A model generated the notes under the pieces. That model saw only the letters and a program-made list of their open reading frames with translations, was not told the DNA's origin and did no database searches. A stretch of 64,000 nucleotides of DNA, from NCBI GenBank assembly GCA_039821125.1, contig JBCBOR010000010.1:1-64000 (forward strand), in the 5' to 3' direction. This stretch comes from Thermohalobaculum sp039821125 (GTDB taxonomy: Bacteria > Pseudomonadota > Alphaproteobacteria > Rhodobacterales > Rhodobacteraceae). Each line of letters starts with the position of its first letter. Within the stretch, counting starts at the first letter, position 1. This document shows, piece after piece, positions 7,658 through 18,220 of this stretch. The translations under genes and the position numbers were made by a program.

Positions 7658-8659
7658 TCAGGGATCGACCCGCGTGACGGTGAAGCCACGCGCCCGCAAA
7701 AGCTCGACCAATCCCTCCCGGCCTGGCAGATGCAGCGCGCCAACCCCGACAAAGGCCCGGCCTTTGCGCATCTCCCGCACCAGATCCGGCATCCAGGCCC
7801 GGTTTCGCGCATCCAGGATCTCCGCCATGATCTCGGTGTTTAGCGCCCGACTGTCCGACACCACGCCCTGCTGCTCGGAGAGCCAGATCGAGAATTCGTT
7901 GATCGCCGCGATGTGCCCATCCTCGTAGAGATCCGAGTTGGTGCGGAAGACATCTTCCTCGTCCGCAACCATCGCGCCGGTCGCAACCATCATGCTCAGA
8001 AACCGCTCGGCCCGAATCCGCTGGAAGGCACCGAGTGCTTCCTCGTAGGTCTCCAGTCCCATCACAGGCGTGTCGCGCTCGCCCGCGCGCAGGGCCATTT
8101 CCTTGTCCAGCGGATCACCGCCTTCTGCGATGGCCTGGATGTGGCAGGCTGGAAATCCGAGCAGAGTGAACAGCAGCCAAGGCCGCATCTGCTCTGCCGC
8201 CTGCAAGGACATCCCACGGGTCTGAAGCGCTTCCGACAGGATGCCAAGTTGCTCGGATGACAGACGCGAGCTGAGCGGAGGCGCGTTGAAATCAAACGCA
8301 AAGCTGGGATCCGTGGCCAGCCTCTGCTCCATCGCGGCCTGCTCGTCGAGGCTCATCTCGAAGATCGCAATCCGGGCGCTGTCCAGTTCCGACCAGATCA
8401 CCGGCGTCACGGTCGCAACGGCCTGCGGTGTATGAAAGGTCCCAAAGAGAAAGGAGGGCGGCGCACCCGGATGCTCGACCCGCCAGAACCGACCCTCGCC
8501 GTTCGGAACACCCGCCGCCATCTCGAAGATGCCGTCATAGACCTCCGGGTCGCGCTGTTCGAGATCGTCCAGAACGTTCGAGCCGACGCAGGCCGCCTGC
8601 GCCATCGATGTCCCGGTAAAAAACACGGCTGCCGCCGCAAACCCTCTTATCCACTGCAT
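7658..8659 (-). CDS. TraB/GumN family secreted protein
   Basis: A 333-aa TraB/GumN-type protein with an N-terminal signal peptide (residues 1 to about 22, ending AQA-A). The family motif FLFGTFHTP occurs near residue 72 and the C-terminal VGVGALHLPG near residue 308; these Gly-His elements may form a metal-dependent active site, as proposed for the TIKI/TraB clan. Predicted location is periplasm or envelope. The ATG at 8659 is used rather than the TTG one codon upstream. The gene stands alone. Biochemical function is unproven for bacterial GumN proteins. Confidence 0.85.
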   Translation of the reverse strand: MQWIRGFAAAAVFFTGTSMAQAACVGSNVLDDLEQRDPEVYDGIFEMAAGVPNGEGRFWRVEHPGAPPSFLFGTFHTPQAVATVTPVIWSELDSARIAIFEMSLDEQAAMEQRLATDPSFAFDFNAPPLSSRLSSEQLGILSEALQTRGMSLQAAEQMRPWLLFTLLGFPACHIQAIAEGGDPLDKEMALRAGERDTPVMGLETYEEALGAFQRIRAERFLSMMVATGAMVADEEDVFRTNSDLYEDGHIAAINEFSIWLSEQQGVVSDSRALNTEIMAEILDARNRAWMPDLVREMRKGRAFVGVGALHLPGREGLVELLRARGFTVTRVDP

Positions 8660-8905
8660 CAATCCATCCCCGGTTGTGAATGCCTTAGTCTAAGCCACAG
8701 GAAGGCGTTCTTGCACGGAGAATTGCGCGCTGCCCCGTGCGATGTGACCAGAAAATCGACGACGCCGGCCCGCCTTGCCGGACGATTTGACCTTGCATCC
8801 GGCGACCGTGCGGCACAGGCTTAACGATGGATGCCTCGCGGGTGACGAGTATCCCGCGACAGGCGCCGGCCACTCAGGTGGATCTCTGTAGACAAGGGAG
8901 TGAAC

Positions 8906-10465
8906 ATGTCTCGGACTATTCTCGGATCGGGCGCGGTCTCGCGCCGCGGTCTCATGCAAGGCGCAGCCGCAGGCGCGCTTCTTCTTGGTGCAGGCACCAT
9001 GCCTGCCATGGCTGAACCCAAGCGCGGCGGCAAGATGCGCTTCGGAAAGGCGCACGGGCAGACCTCGGACAGCCACGATCCCGGTACGTGGGAGAATGGC
9101 TTCACCACAACGCTCGGCTTTGCGCTCTATAACCGCCTCACGGAAGTGGATGTCGATGGCTCGGTGATCCCGGAGCTTGCCGAGGACTGGGAAGCCTCGT
9201 CGGACGCCAGCGAGTGGACATTCAAGCTGCGCAACGCGCAGTTCCATGACGGCTCGAAGGTGACGGCAGGTGATGTGCTCGCATCGCTCAACCACCACCG
9301 TGGCGAGGAATCGCAGTCTGCGGCCAAACCCATCATGGAGGCGGTCAAGGATATGACCGCGATCGGCGATGATGCCGTCAAGTTCACCCTGGCGGGCGGC
9401 AATGCCGACTTCCCCTTTGTTCTGACCGACTATCACCTTGTGATCGGCAAGGATGACGGCTCGGGCAAGGTCGACTGGAACACCGGCCTCGGCTCGGGCT
9501 CCTACGTCCTGCAGAACTTCGAGCCTGGCGTGCGTCTCGACATGAAGCGCAACGACAACAACTGGCGCTCGGATCGCGGCTGGTTCGACGAGATCGAGGT
9601 GCTGGCCATCGTCGATCCGGTGGCGCGGACCAATGCGCTGATGACCGGGTCGGTCGACGGCATCGACCGGGTCGATGTGAAAACGGTTGATCTCCTGCGG
9701 CGCAATCCGAATGTCGTGATCGAGGCGGTTGCCGGCACCCAGCACTACACTTTCCCGATGCGGGTGACGGAAAAGCCGTTCGATAACAAGGATGTCCGGC
9801 TCGCTCTTAAGTATGCAGTCAAGCGTCAAGAGATGCTGGACAAGGTGCTGAACGGCTTTGGCGTTCTCGGCAACGACATCCCGCTCAGCCCGAACCAGAA
9901 GTACTTCAACACGTCGATCGCGCAGCGCGAGTTCGATCCGGACAAGGCCAAGTTCCACCTCAAACAGGCGGGCATGGAGAACCTCGAGGTCGAGCTCTAT
10001 GCGGCCAACGCAGCGTTCTCCGGCGCGCTTGATGCGGCGCAGCTTTATGCGGCCTCGGCGGCTCAGGCCGGGATCAATATCAAGATCAACCGCGCCTCTG
10101 ACGACGGCTACTGGTCGAACATCTGGAACGCCAAGCCGTGGTGCGCCTGCTACTGGGGCGGGCGTCCGGTGCCGGATCTGATGTTCTCGACCGCGTACCA
10201 GTCGGGCGTGCCATGGAACGATACGGCCTGGTCGAACGAGCGCTTCGACGAGCTGCTGCTCCAAGCCCGGTCCGAGCTGGACGAAGGTCTGCGTGCCGAG
10301 ATGTATAACGAGATGCAGGTGATCCTGCACGACGATGGCGGTCTGATCGCACCGATGTTCGCCTCGTATGTCTCGGCGATCGGCAAGAACGTCACCCACG
10401 GTCCGATGGCCTCGAACTGGTCGCTGGATGGCGAGCGGTGGACCGAGCGCTGGTGGTTCGCCTGA
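8906..10465 (+). CDS. ABC transporter substrate-binding protein, family 5 (peptide/opine type), Tat-exported
   Basis: A 519-aa periplasmic solute-binding protein of the DppA/OppA/NikA family (SBP_bac_5). A twin-arginine signal, SRRGLMQGAAAGALLLG, ends at PAMA, after which PKRGGKMRFG begins the mature protein; the domain runs through FTFKLR-like WTFKLRNAQFHDGS to the C terminus. AGGGAG is 6 nt before the ATG at 8906. No permease or ATPase gene is adjacent, so it is an orphan or works with a distant transporter. A strong terminator follows, then ridA and an MmgE/PrpD gene, which suggests uptake of a nitrogenous carboxylate. The ligand is unknown. Confidence 0.9.
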   Translation: MSRTILGSGAVSRRGLMQGAAAGALLLGAGTMPAMAEPKRGGKMRFGKAHGQTSDSHDPGTWENGFTTTLGFALYNRLTEVDVDGSVIPELAEDWEASSDASEWTFKLRNAQFHDGSKVTAGDVLASLNHHRGEESQSAAKPIMEAVKDMTAIGDDAVKFTLAGGNADFPFVLTDYHLVIGKDDGSGKVDWNTGLGSGSYVLQNFEPGVRLDMKRNDNNWRSDRGWFDEIEVLAIVDPVARTNALMTGSVDGIDRVDVKTVDLLRRNPNVVIEAVAGTQHYTFPMRVTEKPFDNKDVRLALKYAVKRQEMLDKVLNGFGVLGNDIPLSPNQKYFNTSIAQREFDPDKAKFHLKQAGMENLEVELYAANAAFSGALDAAQLYAASAAQAGINIKINRASDDGYWSNIWNAKPWCACYWGGRPVPDLMFSTAYQSGVPWNDTAWSNERFDELLLQARSELDEGLRAEMYNEMQVILHDDGGLIAPMFASYVSAIGKNVTHGPMASNWSLDGERWTERWWFA

Positions 10466-10494
10466 TCTCGGGCGAACGCGTCATCTGACATCGG

Positions 10495-10527
10495 GGCCCG
10501 CGTCGCACTGGCGCGGGCCTTTCTTTT
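10495..10527 (+). terminator. Intrinsic terminator after the solute-binding protein gene
   Basis: GGCCCGCG pairs with CGCGGGCC around a 9-nt loop, followed by TTTCTTTT. It lies immediately before the ridA Shine-Dalgarno, so it may attenuate rather than fully stop transcription into ridA and mmgE. Confidence 0.85.
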
Positions 10528-10537
10528 GGAGAAGACT

Positions 10538-10894
10538 ATGCTCGAGATCCAACGGACCCGCGGTGCCTATCAGGGCCGCAATGCCGGGACGAAGTACAAC
10601 GGGTTTGCCTGGGCCGTTGCGACCGACACGTCACGGAGCGCCGATATCCACACCCAGACCGAGAAATCGCTGGTCGAGATCGACCGCGTGCTGGGCGAGC
10701 TTGGCACGGACAAGACCCGATTGATAAACGCGACAGTCTATATCACTGATATCGCTCAGAAAGCCGAAATGGACCGGGCCTGGTGCGAGTGGATCGGCGA
10801 GGACCCGGCACACTGGCCGCAGCGCGCCTGCGTCGAGGCCGGGCTGGCTGGCGATACCCTCGTCGAAATCGTCGTGATCGCTGCGTGCCCCTGA
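10538..10894 (+). CDS. RidA family protein (YjgF/YER057c/UK114)
   Basis: A 118-aa RidA-like protein. RidA enzymes hydrolyse reactive enamine/imine intermediates to ketoacids and ammonia. The conserved Arg that binds the substrate carboxylate is present in PQRACVEAG (about residue 92), and the C terminus LVEIVVIAACP matches the family strand. GGAG lies 7 nt upstream of the ATG at 10538; an upstream TTG is rejected. It sits 46 bp before an MmgE/PrpD gene and after an uptake protein, so it probably belongs to a catabolic set rather than being the housekeeping RidA. Confidence 0.88.
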   Translation: MLEIQRTRGAYQGRNAGTKYNGFAWAVATDTSRSADIHTQTEKSLVEIDRVLGELGTDKTRLINATVYITDIAQKAEMDRAWCEWIGEDPAHWPQRACVEAGLAGDTLVEIVVIAACP

Positions 10895-10940
10895 GGCCGG
10901 CCACGATCGAACGCGGGATCTAAGAACAGGAGAAACGACC

Positions 10941-12308
10941 ATGGATGGAGCGCTGCATCACGACCTGCAGGTTACACGGGACCTCGCCGCATGGATCTCC
11001 GGCACGCCAAGCGATGCGATACCGGAGCGCGCCTGGCAGGCGGCGGCCCATGCGGTTCTGGACTGGACAGGTGTGACCATCGCCGGGGCGGATGAGCCCC
11101 TTGTCGATATACTCGTCGCCGACGCGCTGGACGAGGGCGGGGCAGGGCGTATCCCTCTGATCGGGCGCAACGAGCATCTGCCTGCGAGCGCCGCGGCGCT
11201 GATCAATGGTGCTGCCAGTCATGCGCTGGACTACGATGATATCAACAAACGTCTGACCGGGCATCCCACCGTTGCCATCCTGCCTGCGGTTCTGGCCGTT
11301 GCGGCAGAGCGCAACCTGTCCGGCGCGGCTGTGCTGGATGCCCTGACCATCGGGACGGAGATTGTCTGTTCCCTCGGAGAGATGATGGGCCGTGGCCACT
11401 ACACCCGCGGCTATCACATCACGGCAACGGCGGGATGCGTGGCTGCCGCCGCCGCGTCCGCCCGCGCGATGGGGCTTGATGCCGGGCAGACGGCGGCGGC
11501 GCTGGCGATTTCGGCCAGTCTTGCCTCGGGCGTGAAGGCCAATTTCGGGACCATGGTCAAACCGCTTCATGCGGGCCGGGCAGCAGAGAGCGGTTTGCGT
11601 GCCGCGCGCTGGGCCGCCCGTGGGTTCACCGCGAACCCTGCCGCGCTCGAGGCGGATCAGGGTTTTGGCCCAGCGTTCTGCCCGGACTTCCGTCCGCAAC
11701 CGGCGCGTCCGGATCCATCGGCGCCCTGGGCCATCGAGGGTAACGTCTACAAGTATCATGCGGCGTGCTACTTCACCCACTCGGCGATCGAGGCAGCAGC
11801 AGAGATCCGCATGGATCATGCGCTTGAGCCAGGCAGTATCGAGGCGATTGCCATCCGCGCCCCGGCGCAGCACCAACTGGTTTGCGATATCACCGAGCCT
11901 CAGACAGGGCTCGAGGTGAAGTTCTCCATCCGCCATCTCGTGGCCATGGCACTCACAGATATTGCGCTCGATGATCCCGAGGTCTTCTCGGGCGAGACAG
12001 CGGTGCGCGACGATCTTGCCGCTTTGCGCAGGCGGACTGTGTTCGAGCCGGTGGAACACAATTCGCTGATGGCCGCGGACGTTCGCGTTCGAACACGCGA
12101 TGGCCGAGATCTGACTGCATTTGCCGATGTCTCGACGCCGGCCACGGATCTGGACGCCCAGGAACAGCGACTGAGGGCAAAGTTCCTCGGCCTCACGATC
12201 CAGCGCCTCGGACAGGAGCGCGCGGAGATGCTGGCGGATCTGATTCTATCGCTCATACAGGAGAGTGATGTGGTGCAGTTTGCAGCGCTCTCACGGCCCG
12301 GCGGCTGA
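10941..12308 (+). CDS. MmgE/PrpD family protein
   Basis: A 455-aa member of the MmgE/PrpD family, which includes 2-methylcitrate dehydratase, cis-aconitate decarboxylase and iminodisuccinate epimerase. The all-helical N-terminal domain carries AAALINGAASHALDYDD near residue 90 and GYHITATAGCVAAAAA near residue 158. The C-terminal lid domain follows after about residue 270. AGGAG precedes the ATG at 10941. With RidA and the solute-binding protein it suggests a dicarboxylate or amino-dicarboxylate pathway, not the propionate cycle, since prpB and prpC are absent. The exact reaction is unknown. Confidence 0.88.
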   Translation: MDGALHHDLQVTRDLAAWISGTPSDAIPERAWQAAAHAVLDWTGVTIAGADEPLVDILVADALDEGGAGRIPLIGRNEHLPASAAALINGAASHALDYDDINKRLTGHPTVAILPAVLAVAAERNLSGAAVLDALTIGTEIVCSLGEMMGRGHYTRGYHITATAGCVAAAAASARAMGLDAGQTAAALAISASLASGVKANFGTMVKPLHAGRAAESGLRAARWAARGFTANPAALEADQGFGPAFCPDFRPQPARPDPSAPWAIEGNVYKYHAACYFTHSAIEAAAEIRMDHALEPGSIEAIAIRAPAQHQLVCDITEPQTGLEVKFSIRHLVAMALTDIALDDPEVFSGETAVRDDLAALRRRTVFEPVEHNSLMAADVRVRTRDGRDLTAFADVSTPATDLDAQEQRLRAKFLGLTIQRLGQERAEMLADLILSLIQESDVVQFAALSRPGG

Positions 12309-12468
12309 AATGCTGCGCTGCGAAGTATGACACCAACTTTTTCGCTTTCAAGATCGAAAAATTAATCAAACTCCCGCAGACTTTTCTGACCGAGCCTTCC
12401 CGGGCCGGTGCCGCGACGCGCGCCGGGAGGGCGGCGCAAACGAGCAGAAGGAGACGCGAGCACACAGA

Positions 12469-12744
12469 ATGCCCCGCATCGACGATGACTTTCGCCGTCA
12501 GCTCGACGGCTATTCCCTGGCGACGGCCGAGATTACCTATCATATGCCCGACGCCCAGAGCCTGCTGCAGACCTTCGTCTGGCAGCACTACGATCTCGCC
12601 CCGAAATTCCCGAAACTGCGCGAATTCCTGGATTTCTGGGAACGCGAACTCGACGGCCCGCTGCATTCGGTCCGGGTCGCGCATTCCGGGCTGATCAAAC
12701 CGGCAGAGTTCCGAAAGGTCGACGGGGAATTCCTCGTGCACTAG
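12469..12744 (+). CDS. usg: Usg family protein
   Basis: A 91-aa protein of the alphaproteobacterial Usg family (SLATAEITYHMPD, then LLQTFVWQHYDLAPKFPKLREFLDFWE). The name comes from its location near tryptophan genes in other species, and a role as a phosphoribosylanthranilate isomerase subunit was proposed but is not established. No trp gene is adjacent here. An AGGAG lies about 15 nt before the ATG at 12469, further than ideal, but no closer start exists. It is cytosolic and of unknown function. Confidence 0.85.
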   Translation: MPRIDDDFRRQLDGYSLATAEITYHMPDAQSLLQTFVWQHYDLAPKFPKLREFLDFWERELDGPLHSVRVAHSGLIKPAEFRKVDGEFLVH

Positions 12745-12799
12745 CCCCGCCCGAGGTCTCCCCTGGAGCACCAAAACGCTCCATGGAAACTGCTGTATT

Positions 12800-12823
12800 G
12801 CGCCTGGCTATTTCGCCAGGCGC
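12800..12823. promoter_or_regulatory. Perfect 9-6-9 hairpin between usg and the heme-binding-like gene
   Basis: GCGCCTGGC pairs with GCCAGGCGC around TATTTC. No T tract follows on either strand, so it may be a rho-assisted terminator, an mRNA stability hairpin or an operator for the gene starting at 12896. Confidence 0.4.
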
Positions 12824-12895
12824 ACAAGTGTAGTATGATCTGCGCATTGACTACTCGCTTTTTAGACGAACAGCATTTTGAAAGGAGCCCGATTC

Positions 12896-13912
12896 ATGTC
12901 GGACAATTCCGTTGTTGAGAAGATTCGTGCCAACCGCCGCTACATTGCCAAGGCAAAGGCCGGTGACGAAGATCTGGGACCGCTGAAGCACCTGCCGGGA
13001 ACGTGGTCGAACAAGCCCGATCTGGAAGGGCGCGGCTGGAACATCATTGCCCTGCCATTTGCAGATGGGCGCTTCAACTACCGTGTGCTGATGAACCAGT
13101 ACAATGAGGAGCTGAAGTTCTCGCTGGTCGACAAGGGCGTCCCGAACCGCGGGATCAAGCTGCCGGACGGCTCGCGCCAGACAGATCAGTTCGTGGTCAC
13201 GCTGGACTATCAGCAGTCGATCGAGCAGATCGCGGCGGCCGATTTCCCCGAGAGCGGCGATGCCGGCGATCCGGGCCTGCCGATCCACCACGAGCCGGGA
13301 CTGTTCCTGCACATGCTGAACGAGCAGACCAATGATCTGGACATCGCCCGGCTCGCGACCATCCCGCACGGAGATTCTGCGCTGGCCCTCGGCCGGAGCG
13401 AGAAGGTGCGCGAGCTTGCGCCGATCCCCGGTCCGATCAGCGCCCTGCCGATCGGGGTCAGCGATGATCTTGACCGCAACCCCTATCTCGAGCCCTACAA
13501 GCACTTCGTCGACACCCCGTTCAAGGGCGTGCTCTCCGGCGCGCCGGACTTCCCCGGTTTCCTGCCAAATGACACGACCGCGCTGTTGCAGTTGGCGAAC
13601 CAGGATCTGGGCGGGTTCGAGGTGAAGCGCACCACGATCCTCGATCTCGATACCACGCTCGAGGATGCGGGCGTTGTGAACATCCCGTTCATCGTGAAGC
13701 AGGCCAACGCCGCCTCGATGAAGTCCACGTTCTGGATTCAGGAACTGAGGAAGGGCCGGGGCAGGGACAAAGTGACCAAACTGCGCATGCAGTATGTGCA
13801 GGTCGTGATGCTCGACTTCTTCCGCCCGCGTCGCGACGGGATGCCGGGACCGATCCGCTGGCCGCATATCTCGATCAACACGATGGAGAAGGTGTCGGAC
13901 AGCACGGACTGA
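12896..13912 (+). CDS. Heme-binding-protein-like beta-barrel family protein
   Basis: A 338-aa protein whose pattern (LGPLKHLPGTWSN...GRGWNIIALPF, NQYNEELKF, PNRG, HHEPGLFLHM, ATIPHGDSALALG) resembles proteins annotated as heme-binding with a nitrobindin/lipocalin-like barrel. That relation is from memory. There is no signal peptide or membrane segment, so it is probably cytosolic. AAGGAG lies 10 nt before the ATG at 12896. It is a single gene, convergent with the dipeptidase gene. A heme ligand cannot be assigned from the sequence alone, and the function is open. Confidence 0.6.
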   Translation: MSDNSVVEKIRANRRYIAKAKAGDEDLGPLKHLPGTWSNKPDLEGRGWNIIALPFADGRFNYRVLMNQYNEELKFSLVDKGVPNRGIKLPDGSRQTDQFVVTLDYQQSIEQIAAADFPESGDAGDPGLPIHHEPGLFLHMLNEQTNDLDIARLATIPHGDSALALGRSEKVRELAPIPGPISALPIGVSDDLDRNPYLEPYKHFVDTPFKGVLSGAPDFPGFLPNDTTALLQLANQDLGGFEVKRTTILDLDTTLEDAGVVNIPFIVKQANAASMKSTFWIQELRKGRGRDKVTKLRMQYVQVVMLDFFRPRRDGMPGPIRWPHISINTMEKVSDSTD

Positions 13913-13959
13913 CCTTGTGTGATCCGTACCGCTCACCCTCCCTTGAGCGGCGCGTTTGG

Positions 13960-13982
13960 CCTGGGGCGTTATGCGCCCCAGG
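13960..13982. terminator. Possible hairpin terminator between convergent genes
   Basis: CCTGGGGCG pairs perfectly with CGCCCCAGG around TTATG, overlapping the stop codon of the dipeptidase gene. There is no U tract on either strand, so termination would have to be rho-assisted. It is suggested by position only. Confidence 0.4.
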
Positions 13983-15021
13983 TCTTGCGCAGAACCCTGA
14001 GCCAGTTGCCGTGGCTGATTTTCTCGATCAGGTCCGTGCCATAGCCATGATCGGCCATCGCCTGTTGCAGGATCGGCAGGCCCGCGCAGTCGCCTATCAC
14101 CTCGGGTACGACCGCTCCGTCGAAATCCGAGCCGAGGCCGACCCGGTCCTCGCCGACGACCCCCATCATGTGGTCGATATGGCGCAGCATCTGCTCGACC
14201 GGCACATTGGCGTCCATCTTGCCGTCCTCGCGCAGGAAGGCGGCGGCGAAGTTCAGCCCGACCATCCCGTCGCTTTCGGCAATCGCGGCAAGCTGCTTGT
14301 CCGTCAGATTGCGGGTATGCGGGCAAACCGCGTGGGCGTTGGAATGCGTCGCGATCAGCGGCGCATCGGTCAGCCGCGCGATATCCCAGAACCCTGCCTC
14401 GGTGATGTGGGAGAGGTCGATAGCGATCCCGAGCCGGTTGCAGGCGGCCACCAGACGCTCGCCATCCTCGGTCAGGCCGCCGCCCATATCCGGCGAGCCG
14501 GGAAAGCAGAACGGTACCCCCGCAGCATAACGCGTATCGCGCGACCAGACTGGTCCGAGTGAACGCAAACCCGCGCGATAGAAGACCTCGAGCGCATGAA
14601 AATCCGGGTCTATCGCCTCCGCACCCTCGAAATGCAGCACCGCGGCCATCGGTCCATCGGCAAGGCATGCAGCGATCTCGGCCGCTGTCGTGCAGATCTT
14701 CACGTGGCCCGCCCGCTCCATCGCGCCGAGCTGTGCAATCTGGCGCAGGGCCGAGGGCATCGCCGTCTCGAGCGGAACAGGATCGGGGTTCGGCAGCGCG
14801 TAAGGCGGGTTCTGCATCTTGTCGATCAGCCCGCCGAGATCGACGGGTGACGGGATGTAGACTGCGAACATACCGCCGCCGAACCCGCCTTTGGCCGCCC
14901 GGGGCAGATCGATGTGACCCGCAGTGCCGCTTCCGAATGTCGCGACCTGTTCGGCGACAGGAGAATCCAGCGCAAAGTTCAGGAAGTCATTGTGGCCATC
15001 GAAGACCTTCGGAAAGTCCAT
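13969..15021 (-). CDS. Membrane dipeptidase (renal dipeptidase family, M19)
   Basis: A 350-aa zinc-dependent M19 peptidase that cleaves dipeptides, including ones with D-residues. Zinc ligands appear in FDGHNDF (residues 7-13), the bridging Glu in HFEGAEAI, His in IDLSHITEAGF and ATHSNAHAVCPHTRNL, and Asp in GLGSDFDGA. There is no signal peptide, so it is probably cytosolic, as in most alphaproteobacteria. AAGGAG is well spaced before the ATG at 15021; an upstream in-frame ATG has no Shine-Dalgarno. It is monocistronic and divergent from groES. Confidence 0.92.
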   Translation of the reverse strand: MDFPKVFDGHNDFLNFALDSPVAEQVATFGSGTAGHIDLPRAAKGGFGGGMFAVYIPSPVDLGGLIDKMQNPPYALPNPDPVPLETAMPSALRQIAQLGAMERAGHVKICTTAAEIAACLADGPMAAVLHFEGAEAIDPDFHALEVFYRAGLRSLGPVWSRDTRYAAGVPFCFPGSPDMGGGLTEDGERLVAACNRLGIAIDLSHITEAGFWDIARLTDAPLIATHSNAHAVCPHTRNLTDKQLAAIAESDGMVGLNFAAAFLREDGKMDANVPVEQMLRHIDHMMGVVGEDRVGLGSDFDGAVVPEVIGDCAGLPILQQAMADHGYGTDLIEKISHGNWLRVLRKTWGA

Positions 15022-15192
15022 TGCCCCGTCTCCTTCGTCGCACCGATCTTGTGCGGTGCCGTCCATACCACACCTATGCGATGGCGCGCTCCAGACCTAT
15101 CGGAGAATTTCTGCACGTGACGGCGCGCGATGGTCGCTCAAGCGCCTTGACACCGGAAATCACAGCGACTATTTCCACGTCGCCGCTGGATA

Positions 15193-15219
15193 TTAGCACT
15201 CTCTGGCGGTGAGTGCTAA
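15193..15219 (+). promoter_or_regulatory. CIRCE operator (HrcA binding site)
   Basis: TTAGCACTC-N9-GAGTGCTAA matches the CIRCE consensus perfectly and lies 76 bp before the groES start. HrcA represses groESL through this element, with release on heat shock. Confidence 0.97.
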
Positions 15220-15294
15220 CAGACCTTGCGAAGCGGGGTCGCGGCGAAACCGCCGGGCAAATTCAACTGGAAACCGCGATAAGGGAGCGCTTCC

Positions 15295-15606
15295 ATGACT
15301 TTCACTCCACTGCATGACCGCGTGCTGGTCCGCCGGACCGAATCCGATGAGAAAACCGCTGGCGGGCTGATCATCCCCGACAGCGCCAAGGAAAAGCCGC
15401 AGGAAGGCGAAGTCGTTGCGGTTGGCGAAGGCGCACGCAAGGACTCGGGCGAACTGATCCCGATGGCTGTCAAAGCTGGCGACAAGATCCTGTTCGGCAA
15501 GTGGTCGGGCACCGAGGTCAAGGTCGACGGTGAAGACCTGATCATCATGAAGGAATCGGACATCCTCGGCATCCTGACCGGCGACGCTGCTGCAAAGGCT
15601 GCCTGA
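15295..15606 (+). CDS. groES: Co-chaperonin GroES
   Basis: A 103-aa GroES, the heptameric lid of the GroEL chamber. It begins with FTPLHDRVLVRR and contains the mobile loop DEKTAGGLIIPDSAKEKPQ (about residues 18-36) that docks on GroEL, then GKWSGTEVKVDGEDL and the terminal MKESDILGIL. GGGAG precedes the ATG at 15295. It is first in the CIRCE-controlled groES-groEL operon, with a 56-bp gap to groEL. Confidence 0.98.
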   Translation: MTFTPLHDRVLVRRTESDEKTAGGLIIPDSAKEKPQEGEVVAVGEGARKDSGELIPMAVKAGDKILFGKWSGTEVKVDGEDLIIMKESDILGILTGDAAAKAA

Positions 15607-15662
15607 AGCGGCGCCGAGATTCTGCCATTCCCAAACACAACACCTGATTAGGAGCACACTCG

Positions 15663-17315
<1,653 letters not shown>

Positions 17316-17362
17316 TCATCCGCCGGACTGTCGCTCTCTTGGCCAACGCGCCGAGGGACAGG

Positions 17363-17395
17363 AAGGGCCGCGCCGCCATGGTGTGGCCCTTTTTC
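17363..17395 (+). terminator. Intrinsic terminator of groESL
   Basis: AAGGGCC pairs with GGCCCTT and the stem continues inward (GCGCC with GGTGT, loop GCCAT), followed by TTTC after the paired T residues. Confidence 0.85.
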
Positions 17396-17456
17396 TGTTC
17401 TCACTCTCGCGAAAGGCTGCAAGACTGCGCCAGCCGTGCGACCGAGGGGGGCCTCG

Positions 17457-18194
17457 ATGACATCCGTTGACACCACTGGACGCGCACCGCCGCTTGGAGC
17501 ATGGCGGATCATGGGCCGCACCTTTGCGATGTCGGTCCGGCATATCGGGATCTTTCTGGCCATCGCGGTGCCGCCATGGGTGGTGGTCATCCTGCTTGGC
17601 GCGATTCTGGACAATGTCGCGGTCGGCGTGCTGATGACCATCATCGGCTGCATGCTCTGGGCGCTGACCTGCTCGGTCCTGACCCATGCGGCGTTTCTGC
17701 TGAACCTCGGCGACCGGGTCGATCTGACCGAGCTCATCCGCAACGCGATTTCCCAGCTTCCGGCGATGCTGCTCTGCTTCGCCGTTGCCATGCTCGCGAT
17801 CAACTTCGCCTATCAGTTCTTCATCATTCCGGGGATCTACATCTCGGGCCTGTTCGCGGTCATCCTGCCGGTCGCGGTGGTCGAGCACAGAGGCTTTGAA
17901 AGCATCTCGCGATGCGAGGAACTGACCCGGCGCTACCGCTGGTCGACCGGCGGGATGTGGTTTTTGATCTCAGGCGTCGTCCCGGTCTTGCTGTTCGGGA
18001 TCGGCATGGGTCTTTTTGCCTATGCAGCGCCAACCGCCTTCGATGAGGGCGACTTTGGCCTCGAGGGCTGGGCGTTCCTGATCCCCGGTTTCACGATTTT
18101 CAACATCCTGACCTGTGTGCTGGCCGCGCTGATCTATGCCCGCCTGCTCGAGATCGAGGACGGCTATGCCCGCATCGAGGAGGTGTTCGAGTAG
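17457..18194 (+). CDS. Six-TM membrane protein, paralogue A (YciC/GDPD-membrane-domain-like)
   Basis: A 245-aa inner-membrane protein with about six hydrophobic segments. Central motif EHRGFESISRCEELTRRYRW and C-terminal YARLLEIEDGYARIEEVFE are shared with the two neighbouring proteins at 38080-38877 and 38978-39862, so these are paralogues. The pattern (Glu, Gly-Phe, Ser, Leu-Thr, Tyr-Arg-Trp) is like that of YciC or the membrane domain of some glycerophosphodiester phosphodiesterases. A purine-rich GAGGGGGG precedes the ATG at 17457. It stands alone after the groEL terminator. Function unknown. Confidence 0.75.
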   Translation: MTSVDTTGRAPPLGAWRIMGRTFAMSVRHIGIFLAIAVPPWVVVILLGAILDNVAVGVLMTIIGCMLWALTCSVLTHAAFLLNLGDRVDLTELIRNAISQLPAMLLCFAVAMLAINFAYQFFIIPGIYISGLFAVILPVAVVEHRGFESISRCEELTRRYRWSTGGMWFLISGVVPVLLFGIGMGLFAYAAPTAFDEGDFGLEGWAFLIPGFTIFNILTCVLAALIYARLLEIEDGYARIEEVFE

Positions 18195-18220
18195 CCACGG
18201 CGATCCTCGATTGTTCGGGA

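Noticed and set aside
8690..10399. Long open frame antisense to the solute-binding protein gene (569 codons, minus strand)
   Set aside because: It mirrors the codon structure of the clear family-5 binding protein and has a low-complexity, Arg/His/Asp-rich translation with no recognisable domain.
12851..14668. Long minus-strand open frame (605 codons) across the heme-binding-like and dipeptidase genes
   Set aside because: It spans two genes in another frame, and its translation has no domain. High GC content produces such frames.
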